A stretch of DNA of 64,000 nt from contig NZ_JAANOQ010000008.1 of the NCBI RefSeq assembly GCF_011305415.1, positions 62,001 through 126,000 on the forward strand. The letters run 5' to 3'. Under the pieces are notes generated by a model. It searched no databases and had not been told where the DNA came from. It saw only the letters and a program-made list of their open reading frames with translations. A program made the position numbers and the translations under genes. Shown one piece after another: positions 1-10,600 of the stretch (positions within the stretch are counted from its first letter, which is position 1; the number at the start of each line of letters is the position of its first letter). The stretch is from Flavobacterium bernardetii (GTDB lineage: Bacteria > Bacteroidota > Bacteroidia > Flavobacteriales > Flavobacteriaceae).

Positions 1-663
1 AAATCGGATGCGATTCATCTTCCAGGAAGTAAGGTAATTCAAGCTTTTCATGAAGGTGAAAAACATATTGATGACAATTACGATATTATCGTAAAAGTGG
101 ATGCCGATTTAATTTTTCCAAACCATTATTTCGAAACAATTATCAAACATTTCCAATCTGATTCAAAAATTGGAATGGCAGGTGGATTTTGTTATATAGA
201 AAAAAATGGCGATTGGGTTTTAGAAAACCTAACCGACAAAGACCATATTCGTGGTGCTTTAAAAGCTTACAGAAAAGAAACATACAAGCAAATTGGTGGC
301 TTAAAACCAGCAATGGGTTGGGATACTGTAGACGAATTACTTTGTAAATTCTATAATTGGAAAGTCATTACTGATGAAAGTTTACACGTAAAACACTTAA
401 AACCAACAGGTGCCAGTTATAACAAAGCGGCGCGTTACAAACAAGGTGAAGCTTTTTATAGTTTAGGTTACGGAATTTTCATTACAGCAATAGCTTCTTT
501 AAAATTAGCGAGTAGAAAAGGAAAACCATTATTGTTCATCGATTACATAATGGGATTTTGGAAAGCCAAATCTTCAGGAAAACAATTATTTGTTAATTCC
601 GAACAAGCCAAATGGATACGAAACTACCGTTGGAAAAAAATGAAAGCGAAGTTATTCAATTAG
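1..663 (+). CDS. Family 2 glycosyltransferase, C-terminal part (5' end outside window)
   Basis: The reading frame is open from the first base of the window, so this is the last 220 residues of a longer protein; the true start lies upstream. A DAD motif at window residues 34-36, after a hydrophobic strand (YDIIVKV), is the metal and nucleotide-sugar binding DxD of GT-A glycosyltransferases, and WDTVDE near residues 107-112 fits the acidic region that positions the acceptor. The C-terminal part is basic (WRNYRWKKMKAK-like) and may sit at the membrane. The likely role is transfer of a sugar during surface polysaccharide or glycolipid synthesis; donor and acceptor cannot be read from the sequence. 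The fold is clear, the specific function is not. Confidence 0.8.
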   Translation, partial: KSDAIHLPGSKVIQAFHEGEKHIDDNYDIIVKVDADLIFPNHYFETIIKHFQSDSKIGMAGGFCYIEKNGDWVLENLTDKDHIRGALKAYRKETYKQIGGLKPAMGWDTVDELLCKFYNWKVITDESLHVKHLKPTGASYNKAARYKQGEAFYSLGYGIFITAIASLKLASRKGKPLLFIDYIMGFWKAKSSGKQLFVNSEQAKWIRNYRWKKMKAKLFN

Positions 664-712
664 CCAATTAAAAATTAGCCAATTCATCAATTAAAAATAT
701 TATGTAATTTTC

Positions 713-740
713 AAATTGGCACATCGGTAATTGACACATT
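713..740 (+). repeat. Short dispersed AT-rich repeat, copy 1
   Basis: The segment between the glycosyltransferase and mlaE holds CAAATTGGCACAT followed by TAATTGACACAT, inside a stretch of imperfect AATTAGCC/AATTGGC words. The reverse complement of 25860-25889 resembles it (ATTGGCACAT, 4-5 variable bases, AATTG, then a CAnAT-like end). It looks like a small dispersed intergenic repeat of unknown function. Confidence 0.35.
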
Positions 741-771
741 AATTTACTATTTTAGCAGATATTTTTAAACT

Positions 772-1518
772 ATGATGTTGATTAGATATTTATCTCAAAT
801 TGGTCGCTATTTCATTATGCTGAAAGACGTTTTCAATCGTCCTGTAAAATGGAGCGTGATGAAACAACTTATCTTAAAGGAAATTGATGATTTAATTATT
901 GATTCACTTGGAATTGTGTGTTTCATTTCATTTTTCGTGGGTGGAGTTGTAGCCATTCAAACGGCTTTGAATTTAACTAATCCGTTAATTCCAAAATATT
1001 TAATAGGTTTTGCTACGCGTCAATCTATAGTTTTAGAATTCGCACCGACATTTATTTCTATCATTATGGCAGGAAAAATGGGTTCATTTATTACGTCAAG
1101 TATTGGTTCTATGCGTGTTACCGAGCAAATTGAAGCGTTAGAAGTTATGGGTGTAAATGCCTTAAATTACTTGGTTTTCCCAAAAATGATAGCCGCTACG
1201 CTTTATCCGTTTGTGATTGGAATCGCCATGTTTTTAGGAATATTCGGTGGTTATTTAGCTGGTGTTTATGGTGGTTTTACTACAAGTCAAGAATTTATTA
1301 CAGGTTTACAAAACGAATTTATCCCTTTTCATATCGCATATGCTTTTATTAAAACGTTAGTATTTGCATTTATTTTAGCTACAATCCCTTCTTTTCATGG
1401 CTTTTACATGAAAGGTGGTGCTTTAGAAGTAGGTAAAGCTAGTACAGTTGCTTTCGTTTGGACATCAGTTGTAATTATTTTAATGAATTATATTTTAACC
1501 CAATTACTTTTAAGCTAA
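772..1518 (+). CDS. mlaE: MlaE-family ABC transporter permease
   Basis: This 248-residue inner-membrane permease belongs to the MlaE/YrbE family, which moves phospholipids between the two membranes together with an MCE-domain protein. The family hallmark is visible in the middle of the protein (EQIEALEVMGV), with about five hydrophobic segments around it. The ATG at 772 is followed directly by a second ATG, so the start could be one codon later. The stop overlaps the start of the ATPase gene (ATGA arrangement at 1515-1521), which indicates translational coupling. The MCE partner MlaD is not in this window and is presumably encoded elsewhere. Confidence 0.88.
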   Translation: MMLIRYLSQIGRYFIMLKDVFNRPVKWSVMKQLILKEIDDLIIDSLGIVCFISFFVGGVVAIQTALNLTNPLIPKYLIGFATRQSIVLEFAPTFISIIMAGKMGSFITSSIGSMRVTEQIEALEVMGVNALNYLVFPKMIAATLYPFVIGIAMFLGIFGGYLAGVYGGFTTSQEFITGLQNEFIPFHIAYAFIKTLVFAFILATIPSFHGFYMKGGALEVGKASTVAFVWTSVVIILMNYILTQLLLS

Positions 1519-2285
1519 TGATTGAAGTACACGACATTAAAAAAAGCTTTGGAGACCAAATGGTTTTAAAAGGTATTTCTACAAGTTTTGAAGCTGGAAA
1601 AACCAGTTTAGTAATTGGACAAAGTGGATCTGGGAAAACGGTTTTTTTAAAATCATTATTAGGCGTTCATCAAGTGGATAGCGGTCATATTTCATTTGAC
1701 GGCAGAATTTATGAAGACATGAACAAAGATGAAAAACGTGATATTCGTACCGAAATCGGAATGGTTTTTCAAGGAAGCGCTTTGTTTGATAGTATGACTG
1801 TGGAAGAAAACATCGGTTTTCCATTAAAAATGTTTACTAATAAAACAGCAGCAGAAGTTAAAGAACGTGTCAATTTTGTAATTGATAGAGTAAATTTAAT
1901 CAATGCCAATCATAAAAAACCCTCTGAAATTTCTGGTGGAATGCAAAAACGTGTGGCGATTGCAAGAGCAATTGTTAACAACCCGAAATATTTATTTTGC
2001 GATGAACCGAATTCTGGATTAGACCCGAAAACGGCCATTGTTATTGATAATTTAATTCAAGAAATCACTAAAGAATACAATATCACAACAGTGATTAATA
2101 CCCACGATATGAACTCGGTAATGGAAATTGGCGAGAAAATCGTTTTCTTAAAAAACGGTTTATTAGAATGGGAAGGCACCAATAAAGAAATTTTCAAAAC
2201 AGATAATGCAGCCGTTACAGACTTTGTGTATTCAAGTGAATTATTCAAACGTGTACGAAAAATGTATTTAGAAGATGACATATAA
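1518..2285 (+). CDS. mlaF: MlaF-family ABC transporter ATP-binding protein
   Basis: A 255-residue ABC ATPase that partners the preceding permease in Mla-type lipid transport. It has a Walker A GQSGSGKT (residues 34-41), the MlaF-type signature SGGMQKRVAIARA in place of the usual LSGGQ, and a Walker B ending in CDEPNSGLDP. I chose the ATG at 1518, which overlaps the mlaE stop, rather than a longer in-frame extension lying wholly inside mlaE, because the protein then begins with the normal first strand (MIEVHDIKKSFG). A strong terminator follows at 2284-2319, so mlaE-mlaF form a two-gene unit. Confidence 0.88.
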   Translation: MIEVHDIKKSFGDQMVLKGISTSFEAGKTSLVIGQSGSGKTVFLKSLLGVHQVDSGHISFDGRIYEDMNKDEKRDIRTEIGMVFQGSALFDSMTVEENIGFPLKMFTNKTAAEVKERVNFVIDRVNLINANHKKPSEISGGMQKRVAIARAIVNNPKYLFCDEPNSGLDPKTAIVIDNLIQEITKEYNITTVINTHDMNSVMEIGEKIVFLKNGLLEWEGTNKEIFKTDNAAVTDFVYSSELFKRVRKMYLEDDI

Positions 2286-2319
2286 AAAAAAGGTTGACTC
2301 ATTGTCAACCCTTTTTTTT
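2284..2319. terminator. Bidirectional Rho-independent terminator between mlaF and a T9SS gene
   Basis: A perfect 7-bp stem GGTTGAC/GTCAACC (2292-2298 and 2304-2310) with a TCATT loop lies between an A8 run and a T8 run. It can end transcription of the rightward mla genes and of the leftward T9SS gene that converges on it. Confidence 0.85.
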
Positions 2320-2337
2320 CAACCTAATTAAACCAAC

Positions 2338-3672
2338 TTAATTTTTAATAATTTTCTTTGTAGCAATATTATTGTTTACATCTTGAATTCTTACTAAATA
2401 AATCCCAGCAGGTAATTCAGAAACATTGATTTTATTTTCTTTTGAAGACATCACTTTCTGACCTTGTAAAGTAAATACTTCTACTAATAAAATCTCCTCT
2501 TTCGTATCAATATTTAAAATATCATTTACAGGATTTGGATACAAACCAACTTCTAAATTGTTTGCATTGAAGTTTTCAGAAGCAAGCATATTACTTGTAT
2601 ACAAATTTGAAATTTCTGTAGTATTCAATACATAGTTGTAAATTTTTAAATCATCAATAGCTCCGTTAAAATAATTTACAGCTCCAGTTTCGGCTGTACC
2701 AAGCTTAAATATATCAGAATTATTTACCGTATTAAAGGTTTTAGCTCCTGAACTAAATAAAACCCCATTCTTGAAAACTTTTGCAGTAGTACCGTCGTAA
2801 GTACATACATAATGCACCCAAGTATTGTTTGCATTTGTGTTTGAAAGTTCAAGATTTGCACCTCCATTTTCAAAATAAAGAATTGATGTGGGTCTAAACG
2901 CTAATCCATTTCCATTTGCAGTGTTTCCATAGTGAAATACATAATTAATAACACTATTTAAAACATTAGTTTTTGCCCAAACAGAAATTGTTCTAGCACC
3001 AGCACCATATGATAACCCAGCAATAGTAGCATTAGATCCCGAATTATTAATATTAATAGCTCCATTAGAATTTCCATGTCTGTCCGTTACAAATGAAGTT
3101 CCTGCATTTGAAGAAAATGCTGCATTCCCATTAATATTAGTGTACGTATTATTAAAAGTATATTCTGCAATAGTTTGAGGAATATTTTCAAACACTTTTG
3201 TATTATCAACATTAAAAGTAAAATTCCCACTAGTACAATACAGATAAAATTTAAAAGCTACATTGGCTCCAGTTGGAATTGTTCCTGCTGGAATTGTTGC
3301 AGAAAGTGTTTGACAAGTACTTGAAAAAGAAGTTGTTGTTGTTATTGTCGTCCAACTACTAGTTGTGAAATTATAATATTGAAGATAAAAAATACCTCCA
3401 CCAGAGCCAGAACTTTTTTTATAATCTGCCGAAACAGTAATGGAAGCTCCAGTAGCTGTATATGTGGGAGTAGAAATTTCTGCACCTGATCCAAGTCCAG
3501 AAGTGGTGAATGAAGCAGAATAAACACCTGAACAAGAAGTCGTATTGGTAAAAGAAAAATTATTATTTGCCCAACCAGATGGAATTGTTCCTGATTCAAA
3601 TCCTTGTGACACATTAATTTGTGCATTGGCAAATGAAAATGCCATTAAAAATAATAGTAATCTTGTTTTCAT
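2338..3672 (-). CDS. Secreted LamG-like protein with T9SS type A sorting domain
   Basis: The 444-residue product starts with a signal peptide (MKTRLLLFLMAFSFANAQ) and is exported to the periplasm before passing through the type IX secretion system. Residues about 20-165 form a Ser/Thr-rich beta domain of the kind found in adhesins, and about 190-345 look like a LamG/concanavalin jellyroll (for example RTISVWAKTN and WVHYVCTYDG). The last 70 residues are a type A T9SS sorting domain (LYPNPVNDILNID, then QGQKV, LPAGIYLVRI and a KKIIKN end). The substrate is not evident; carbohydrate or surface binding is a guess from LamG. Confidence 0.85.
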   Translation of the reverse strand: MKTRLLLFLMAFSFANAQINVSQGFESGTIPSGWANNNFSFTNTTSCSGVYSASFTTSGLGSGAEISTPTYTATGASITVSADYKKSSGSGGGIFYLQYYNFTTSSWTTITTTTSFSSTCQTLSATIPAGTIPTGANVAFKFYLYCTSGNFTFNVDNTKVFENIPQTIAEYTFNNTYTNINGNAAFSSNAGTSFVTDRHGNSNGAININNSGSNATIAGLSYGAGARTISVWAKTNVLNSVINYVFHYGNTANGNGLAFRPTSILYFENGGANLELSNTNANNTWVHYVCTYDGTTAKVFKNGVLFSSGAKTFNTVNNSDIFKLGTAETGAVNYFNGAIDDLKIYNYVLNTTEISNLYTSNMLASENFNANNLEVGLYPNPVNDILNIDTKEEILLVEVFTLQGQKVMSSKENKINVSELPAGIYLVRIQDVNNNIATKKIIKN

Positions 3673-3697
3673 AATTTTTAGATTTTAAAGTTCGAGA

Positions 3698-3705
3698 CAA
3701 AACTA
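3698..3705 (-). promoter_or_regulatory. Bacteroidetes -7 promoter box (TAGTTTTG) for the LamG/T9SS gene
   Basis: On the minus strand TAGTTTTG matches TAnnTTTG about 25 bp before the ATG of the T9SS gene. I see no TTG at the ideal -33 distance, so the call rests on the -7 box and its position. The remainder of the 369-base gap 3673-4041 is AT-rich and shows no ORF or RNA structure that I can support. Confidence 0.45.
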
Positions 3706-4017
3706 ACAAGTGAACCATATTAAATTGATGACAAGTTTACCAAACAAGGTTTTCCGTTTACGAAACTATAAAACAAGAGAAAACACAAGTAGGAATAACA
3801 AACTATATATCGCGAAAAGCAATAACTCTAATTTATATTTCTTCATAATTATATCTAGAAGTCTCATGTTTTACTCATTTATAAGCTAAAAATATTAAAA
3901 ATAAAACGCCCTTATTTAACGAGTTTACAAAAGGTGCTTTTCCGTTTACCAAATTGGCTTACGTAAATTAAAAAGGTAGTTTCATTAACTGGCCACATTA
4001 ATTAATTTAGTATTTAT

Positions 4018-4025
4018 TACATTTG
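4018..4025 (+). promoter_or_regulatory. Possible -7 promoter box (TACATTTG) for the kinase/regulator pair
   Basis: TACATTTG matches the Bacteroidetes -7 consensus and lies 17 bp before the proposed TTG start of the sensor kinase. No clear -33 TTG is present, and the predicted leader would be only about ten bases. Confidence 0.4.
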
Positions 4026-4041
4026 TTTAAAATCAAAATCC

Positions 4042-6921
4042 TTGCGAATACTTTTACTTTCTTTGTTTTTACTTATTACGAATTTAGGCGTTAGTCAAAA
4101 TCCGTATAGTATAACTATTGATAAAGCTTCAGGACTTCCATCAAATAGTATTTACGATATTTTTCAAGACAGTAAAGGATTTATGTGGTTTGCTACTGGT
4201 AAAGGTTTATGTCGATATGATGGAAATAAAACAAAAGTTTTTACCGCAGATTTTCAAACTTCAAAATCGGGTTCTTGCATTGCTGAAGATGCTTTTGGAA
4301 GAATTTGGTATTGCAATTTTGACGGCTATTTATATTATGTAGAAAAAGAAAGTATTAAAGCTTTAAAACAACCCACTTCACTAGGATATTTTAAATTTGG
4401 AATCATCAAAAACGAATTATTTCTAATTCAACTGAATGCTGTTTTAGTGTACGATTTAAAAACATTACAACTTAAACACAAACATTCTATTCTTGATACA
4501 CAAATCCGATTTTGTTTTGCAACGAAAGAAAAATTCTATGTTTTAGGCAATTTATTATACGAACTTGGTGCTAAAAACACAATCAAAAAACACCCTTTAC
4601 CTAATAGGTTTTTTGAAGAAATAATTACGCCGATTATAAACACTTGGAACGGCAAATTAATTATTAATTCCAAATCAAATAGCACGTATTATAGTTTTGA
4701 AAACGAAAAATTTTCAAAACATAAATTGAATAATGCTCCTGATTTTATTCAGAATACGGCTATAACAGATAACTCCATTTGGATTTGTACACCCAACGGC
4801 GTTTATAAAAATGATTTGAATACAACCAAAAGCAAAACCTATTTTACAGATCAAAACATTTCTTTTGTTTATAAAGACAAGCAACAAAATTATTGGGTTT
4901 CTACATTAAATAAAGGCGTTTTGTTTATTGAGGATTTTACTAACAATTATATCGATTTACAGCCCAGACCACAATCTTTAGCTTTAGGAAAAAACGAAAT
5001 TTTCATCGGTGCAGAAAAGGATTTAGTATACAAACTCAACTGTAAAACGTTACAAACTGAGAAAATATTTGAAACAGAAAGCAATCATTCCATTAGCCAG
5101 ATTTATGCTGATACTGTAAATGATAATGTTTTTTTCAATTCTATAAAATTCAATATTTTAGATAAGAATAATCAGATTAAAAGCGAGTTTTCAATTGCTA
5201 TAAAAGACGTTAAAAAAGTGGATGATAAATACTTTTCATTTGCAGCAAGCGGATTAGTTGGTATTTTTTATATCGACAAAAATTTAAAAAGCAATTGGGA
5301 TTTTATCTATGAAAAAAACAAAAACATAAATTTCTCAGGATTTAATCAAGTGGCATTATTGATTAACACAAACGGAAAATCTACAGAATACAATGCTATA
5401 AACAACACTATTTATTACGCCACAAATAATGGATTAATTGCAGTAACTAATGACGGAAAAAGCAAAGAAATAAAACATAATAACGAAACACTTTTTCTAA
5501 TAAAAATTCAAAAATATAAAGATAAAATCATCGGGCTTTCAACGGCTGAAAAATTATATTGCTTAGATTCGAAAAACAAAGTTACCGTTTTCAAACTGCC
5601 TTATTTTATTGCTAAAGAAAAATTTAATCGCTTTTTTATCAGAAATCAGTATTGCTATTTATTTTCGGAAAATAGTGTCTATGAATATGATTTGGAAAGC
5701 AAAAAAGCACAGAAAGTGATGTCGATAAGTAATGACATGGAAGCGACAGATGTGATTTTAAAAAACAACCAACTATTATTCGCCACATCAAAAGGAATTG
5801 TAATAAAAAACCGGAATGAAATTGGTAATTATCCGAAACCTAAACTAATTTTAAATGAAATTCAGATCAATGGAAAAAGACGTGAAATTGAGGAAATAAA
5901 TCAATTAAATCCGGAAGAAAACGACATCACAATTAATTATTCCGTTTTATCATTTATTCCAAATGAAAATTATCGTGTTTCCTATACCATTAATAATTCA
6001 GGTTGGAAAACATTGGATGAAAACGATAAGAATTTAAAACTATCTTCTTTATCATCAGGAAATTATACTATTCAATTAGCCATTATTTATAATAATGAAA
6101 AAACAGAATTACAAACCATTCAATTCGAAATTAAAAAACCATTTTGGCTAAACACCTTCTTTTTGATTGGAATGGGAATATTGTTTTTAGTCTTAATTTA
6201 TAGTTTCTACAAATGGCAAATTCTTAAATTAAAACGCAAAAACGAATTACAACTAGAGAAAGTAAACCTGGAAAAAAACTTGAATCAGTCGAAATTAAAA
6301 GCTATAAAATCGCAAATGAATCCGCATTTCTTTTACAATGCGTTGAATACTATTCAGTCTTTTATTCTTTCTAACGATAAAAAACAAGCTGTTAATTATT
6401 TGTCGAAATTCTCCACATTAACACGTACGATTTTAGAAATGACCGAAAAAGATTTGGTTTCAATCACAGAAGAAATCAAAACGTTGAGTTTGTATTTAGA
6501 TATAGAAAAAGTTAGATTTAATGATGATTTCAATTACGAAATATTTGCAGATTCGAATGTTGATGCTGACAATATAAAAATTCCATCTATGTTTTTACAA
6601 CCTTTTGTAGAAAATGCGGTAAAGCACGGATTACTTCATCAAACAGAAGAAAAAAAGTTGAAAATTCATTTTGAAAAAGTGGCGGATCAAATTAAAATCA
6701 GCATTGACGATAACGGAATTGGTCGTAAAAAAAGCCATGAATTGAATCAAATAAAAAACAACAAACATCAATCTTTCGCCACAAATGCGATGCAAAATAG
6801 AGTGAACTTACTGAATCAATTTACTCAGAAGAACATTTCAATTGAATACATTGACAAGCAAAATCAAAATAATCAATCGTTAGGAACTACCGTTGTATTT
6901 GTAATTCCTATAATTTATTAA
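4042..6921 (+). CDS. Sensor histidine kinase, LytS type, with beta-propeller input domain
   Basis: A 959-residue membrane kinase. A signal peptide (LLLSLFLLITNLGVSQ) is followed by a periplasmic beta-propeller with Reg_prop-type repeats (FMWFATGKGLCRYDG near residue 50), a Y_Y_Y-like domain near 640-700, a single membrane helix about 710-735, a short coiled coil and a His_kinase domain. The phosphorylated His is H762 in QMNPHFFYNALN, and the ATP-binding N box is FVENAVKHGL near 854-863. The start is a TTG: no ATG occurs between an upstream in-frame stop at 4003 and this codon, and the signal peptide begins right there. The cognate regulator starts 7 bp downstream. This propeller plus Y_Y_Y layout usually senses extracytoplasmic ligands; the ligand is unknown. 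Confidence 0.88.
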   Translation: MRILLLSLFLLITNLGVSQNPYSITIDKASGLPSNSIYDIFQDSKGFMWFATGKGLCRYDGNKTKVFTADFQTSKSGSCIAEDAFGRIWYCNFDGYLYYVEKESIKALKQPTSLGYFKFGIIKNELFLIQLNAVLVYDLKTLQLKHKHSILDTQIRFCFATKEKFYVLGNLLYELGAKNTIKKHPLPNRFFEEIITPIINTWNGKLIINSKSNSTYYSFENEKFSKHKLNNAPDFIQNTAITDNSIWICTPNGVYKNDLNTTKSKTYFTDQNISFVYKDKQQNYWVSTLNKGVLFIEDFTNNYIDLQPRPQSLALGKNEIFIGAEKDLVYKLNCKTLQTEKIFETESNHSISQIYADTVNDNVFFNSIKFNILDKNNQIKSEFSIAIKDVKKVDDKYFSFAASGLVGIFYIDKNLKSNWDFIYEKNKNINFSGFNQVALLINTNGKSTEYNAINNTIYYATNNGLIAVTNDGKSKEIKHNNETLFLIKIQKYKDKIIGLSTAEKLYCLDSKNKVTVFKLPYFIAKEKFNRFFIRNQYCYLFSENSVYEYDLESKKAQKVMSISNDMEATDVILKNNQLLFATSKGIVIKNRNEIGNYPKPKLILNEIQINGKRREIEEINQLNPEENDITINYSVLSFIPNENYRVSYTINNSGWKTLDENDKNLKLSSLSSGNYTIQLAIIYNNEKTELQTIQFEIKKPFWLNTFFLIGMGILFLVLIYSFYKWQILKLKRKNELQLEKVNLEKNLNQSKLKAIKSQMNPHFFYNALNTIQSFILSNDKKQAVNYLSKFSTLTRTILEMTEKDLVSITEEIKTLSLYLDIEKVRFNDDFNYEIFADSNVDADNIKIPSMFLQPFVENAVKHGLLHQTEEKKLKIHFEKVADQIKISIDDNGIGRKKSHELNQIKNNKHQSFATNAMQNRVNLLNQFTQKNISIEYIDKQNQNNQSLGTTVVFVIPIIY

Positions 6922-6928
6922 ATCCTTT

Positions 6929-7675
6929 ATGAAAGCTATAATTATTGACGACGAAAAACGAGCACGAGTTTCATTAGCTTTACTTTTACAAGAGTATTGT
7001 CCGCAAATTAGCGTGGTTGCAGAATGCGAAAACTTGCCAGAAGGTGTAAAAGCAATAAGAAAATTTCAACCCGATTTGGTTTTGTTAGACATTGAAATGC
7101 CAGGCCATAGCGGTTTAGAATTATTAGATTTTTTTGATGAAAATGATGTGAATTTTTCTATTATTTTTACTACAGCATATAACGAATATGCCTTACAAGC
7201 TTTTAAATTTTCAGCTGTCGATTATTTATTAAAACCTATTAATCCTGAACAATTAACCGAAGCTATTACACGTTTAGAAAAGCAAAAACAAAAAGTAGAA
7301 AATTACAAACTTTTAAAAGAAACGATCAATCAAGACAGTTTAACAAAAATAGCTGTGCCTTCTGGCAATACTTTAATTTTTATTGATACAACAAAGATTT
7401 CTCACATTAAAGGTGAAGGTGCTTATTCAGAAGTTTTTTGCAACAATGCAACTAAACATTTAGTTAGTCGAAATCTGAAAAATTTTGAAGACATTTTGTG
7501 TTTAGATTCAAGATTTATGCGCGTTCACAAATCATACATTGTAAATTTTGAAAAGGTTGTCGCTTATAACAAATCGGATGGCGGAAGTTTAGAATTGGAA
7601 AATGGAATTCACATACCTGTTTCGCAGGATAAAGCACAAATTATTTTAGATCGAATTCAAATCATTAAAAGATAA
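6929..7675 (+). CDS. LytTR-family response regulator
   Basis: A 248-residue regulator. The N-terminal receiver has the acidic pocket (IIDDE), phospho-acceptor D54 (LLDIEMPGHSG) and the conserved Lys in DYLLKPI. The C-terminal LytTR DNA-binding domain spans about residues 138-245 (RFMRVHKSYIVNFEKV). It lies 7 bp after the His-kinase gene and is surely its partner. LytTR regulators bind paired direct repeats at target promoters; I could not identify target sites. The adjacent, convergent T9SS gene may or may not be a target. Confidence 0.92.
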   Translation: MKAIIIDDEKRARVSLALLLQEYCPQISVVAECENLPEGVKAIRKFQPDLVLLDIEMPGHSGLELLDFFDENDVNFSIIFTTAYNEYALQAFKFSAVDYLLKPINPEQLTEAITRLEKQKQKVENYKLLKETINQDSLTKIAVPSGNTLIFIDTTKISHIKGEGAYSEVFCNNATKHLVSRNLKNFEDILCLDSRFMRVHKSYIVNFEKVVAYNKSDGGSLELENGIHIPVSQDKAQIILDRIQIIKR

Positions 7676-7690
7676 TTCTGTTTTTATAAT

Positions 7691-10600
7691 TTATCTTGTC
7701 ACATAAACCCAGCCCGTTTTTGATTGCCCTGAATTCAATTTTAAAACATAAAAATAAGTAGCATCTGGCAAAATAGCACCATTATTTGCTTGACCATACC
7801 ATTCTTTTTTATAACCATTTTCTTTAGAATATATTTCTAAGCCATATCTGTTGTATATTTTAATTGCATTTACATCAAAACCTGATAAATCAAAATAATC
7901 ATTCAAACCATCATCGTTTGGAGAAATACCTTTTGGGATTTGGCAGGCTGTGCTTAAAACGCTAATTCCTTTTAAAACTTGACAAGTATTTTTTTCAATT
8001 GTAAGAGAATAATCGCCAATATTTCCAGACTGAGTTTGAATTGGGTTTAACGAACTAGTAAAACCATTTGGACCTGTCCAATTAAAATTTATAGCAGCAT
8101 CAAATGTTCCATTTAAAGGAATTGCTGTTAAAGTTTTTATATTATTTTCACAGGTTTCATTAATATAAAATTCAGGTAAACTAGTAACTTCAATCACAAA
8201 ATTAAAAGGATCAGAATTACAACCATTATTGCTCACAATTAAAGTATATTGACCAATTGAAACACTTTGAATAGCATTAAATTGCAGCATTGTATTGGTT
8301 GAGGAAAAGTTATTTGGTCCTGTCCATTGGTAAGAATAATTGGAATTATTCATATTTGGATTAATTTGCAAATCTTCACCTTTACAAACTGAATATAGTG
8401 TTGACATAGAAGTTATTACTGGCTTTTCAATGATATTTATCGTAATAATGGCCTCATCTGAACTAGCGCAAAAACCATTCACCACATATTTAAATTTATA
8501 GACACCATAATTCACGGATGTAGCATCCCAAATTCCATTAATTGGTAAACTATTAGAAGTTGTAATTTCTTCCCAATTTCCGTTGGAATCAAACGTTCCT
8601 GATAAATAAGAAGTCAAATTGATTGAATTTTGTAATCCACATAAATTGATAGTACTATCTAAACCAGCCAATGGTGTAGCTTGTGTTAAAATAGTATACG
8701 TCTTAACAGTATTTAAACATGATGTTGGATTTCCATTATGAATAATTCTTACATAATAAATACCACTATTTGCTGACGATAAAAATGGATTGAAAGTCAA
8801 AACATTTGTTGTACTTAAAATATTTGAGGGATTACCATCTTTCCACCATTCATATTGCAAGAAAGCGTGAGTATCAACTGTTAAATTAGACAATTGGTTT
8901 TCACATAAATTGGATGTAATTTGAATTGGAAAACCCGTATTAATTTGAATTTGATGATTTAAAACATTACCACAACTGTCTTCAATTTGAAAGTTATAAA
9001 TGGCTGGTTCTAAATTTGAAAAAACATTATTAGTCCCATTATTAACAAAAAATGGTTGGTTATTTTTCGATGTAATTCTGTAAATTAATTGTCCAATACC
9101 AACAGCATTTAACTGAATCGCAGAAAAACCATTTCCACAGTTTATAACATTATGATTTAAAACTTTTGGCTGTCCTAATACTTCAAATTCTTTGATTGTA
9201 CGAATACAAGTTACAAAATTAAAATTTCTGTAAGCTTTTATTATTCTGAACTTCCCTAAAAAACTTAAATTTATGTTCCATTGGTTATGGCTTAAAGCAT
9301 AAAAATTACTAGGATTAATTAAATTGTTAATGATTTGCATTCCCGTTATTGGATGTTCCCAATTGCCTGTTACAGCATTAAATTTTTGAAGTCCGTAAGC
9401 AGCTTGATTACCATTTCCTTGATGAGTAAATTTCAAATTAAAAGAGCTACAAAACTGTTGAATTTCAATTGTCGTACCGCTGTCAACATAACCCAAAACA
9501 TTAATAATATCAGTTTGAACATTTCCACAAGACGATGTCATTTGAACCGTATAACTTCCTTGTGGTACATTAGTCAATGAAAAAGCATTATTGGTAGCAG
9601 GTGAAATAATATGAGGTAAAGAAAAAGGATAATTATTGGGTGCAGAAAGAATCTGTAAACTTGTAATAGTAGCTGAACCATAAAGTCCATAAACCGAACC
9701 AAAACCTAATTCACATTCGGGATAATTATTAACACTTAAACTTGCAGATTGCCCTGAACCAACTGTAATGTTTTTTATATGCAAAACACCACAAGAATCA
9801 ACAATATGAAATACATAATTGCCAGCTGGAAAACCAGTATGTGTCCAATTATAACCTGAAGTACTAATAAACGCTGATAAATTTTCAGGCAAACTTCCAG
9901 TGTATGTAGCTGGTGCGGAAACTAAAGTTACACTTTGAATGGTAACATCGTAAACTTGATTAATTGAAAAAGAAATTTCACCACAACCATTACTTGATGC
10001 AGTACCTAAAACTGGTGTTTCAAAATCTAAGACTTGAAAATTGACTGTGAGTGTTTTTCCACAAGCATCTGTTAGTTTAACCGAATAATTACCTAACACC
10101 ACATTTAATTCTGTTTCTTGAGTAAAATATGGACCAGGGAAACCAGGATTTAATGTAGATGGATTATAACCTGCAGGCGAAATTAGAAATTCTATCGTAT
10201 AAGGATATACTGCATTTGTTGTAGAAATATTAATTTTTGGAGAACAACCGTTTAAAGTAAATACTACAAAACTGAAATTATTATTAATTAAATTATTATT
10301 ACTTACTGTAGCGTTTCCGCAAGCATCTATAATTTTAACATCGTAAAAATAATTCCCATCAAATCTTGGTGTAATTTGTTCAATTCCTTGATTACTAAAA
10401 GAGGTCAAAGTTTGCGTGTAAATTAATGGCGGAGCACTATTTGGCGGATAAACTTTAAATTCAACATTTAAGGGATAGGCAATATTTCCGTTAGAGTAAT
10501 TTGTATTGGCTTTTAACTTAACGGTACTACAAGTTAATTCATTTTCAATTAAGGAAAAAATTGATAAGGGTGTGTAATTTTGAATAAGGGTAAAACTATT

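Noticed and set aside
3342..3632. Open frame of 96 codons on the minus strand
   Set aside because: Out-of-frame shadow within the LamG/T9SS gene, Leu/Gln-rich, no start signal.
4042..4042. An upstream ATG start for the sensor kinase
   Set aside because: An in-frame stop lies at 4003-4005 and no ATG occurs between it and 4042, so TTG is the best start.
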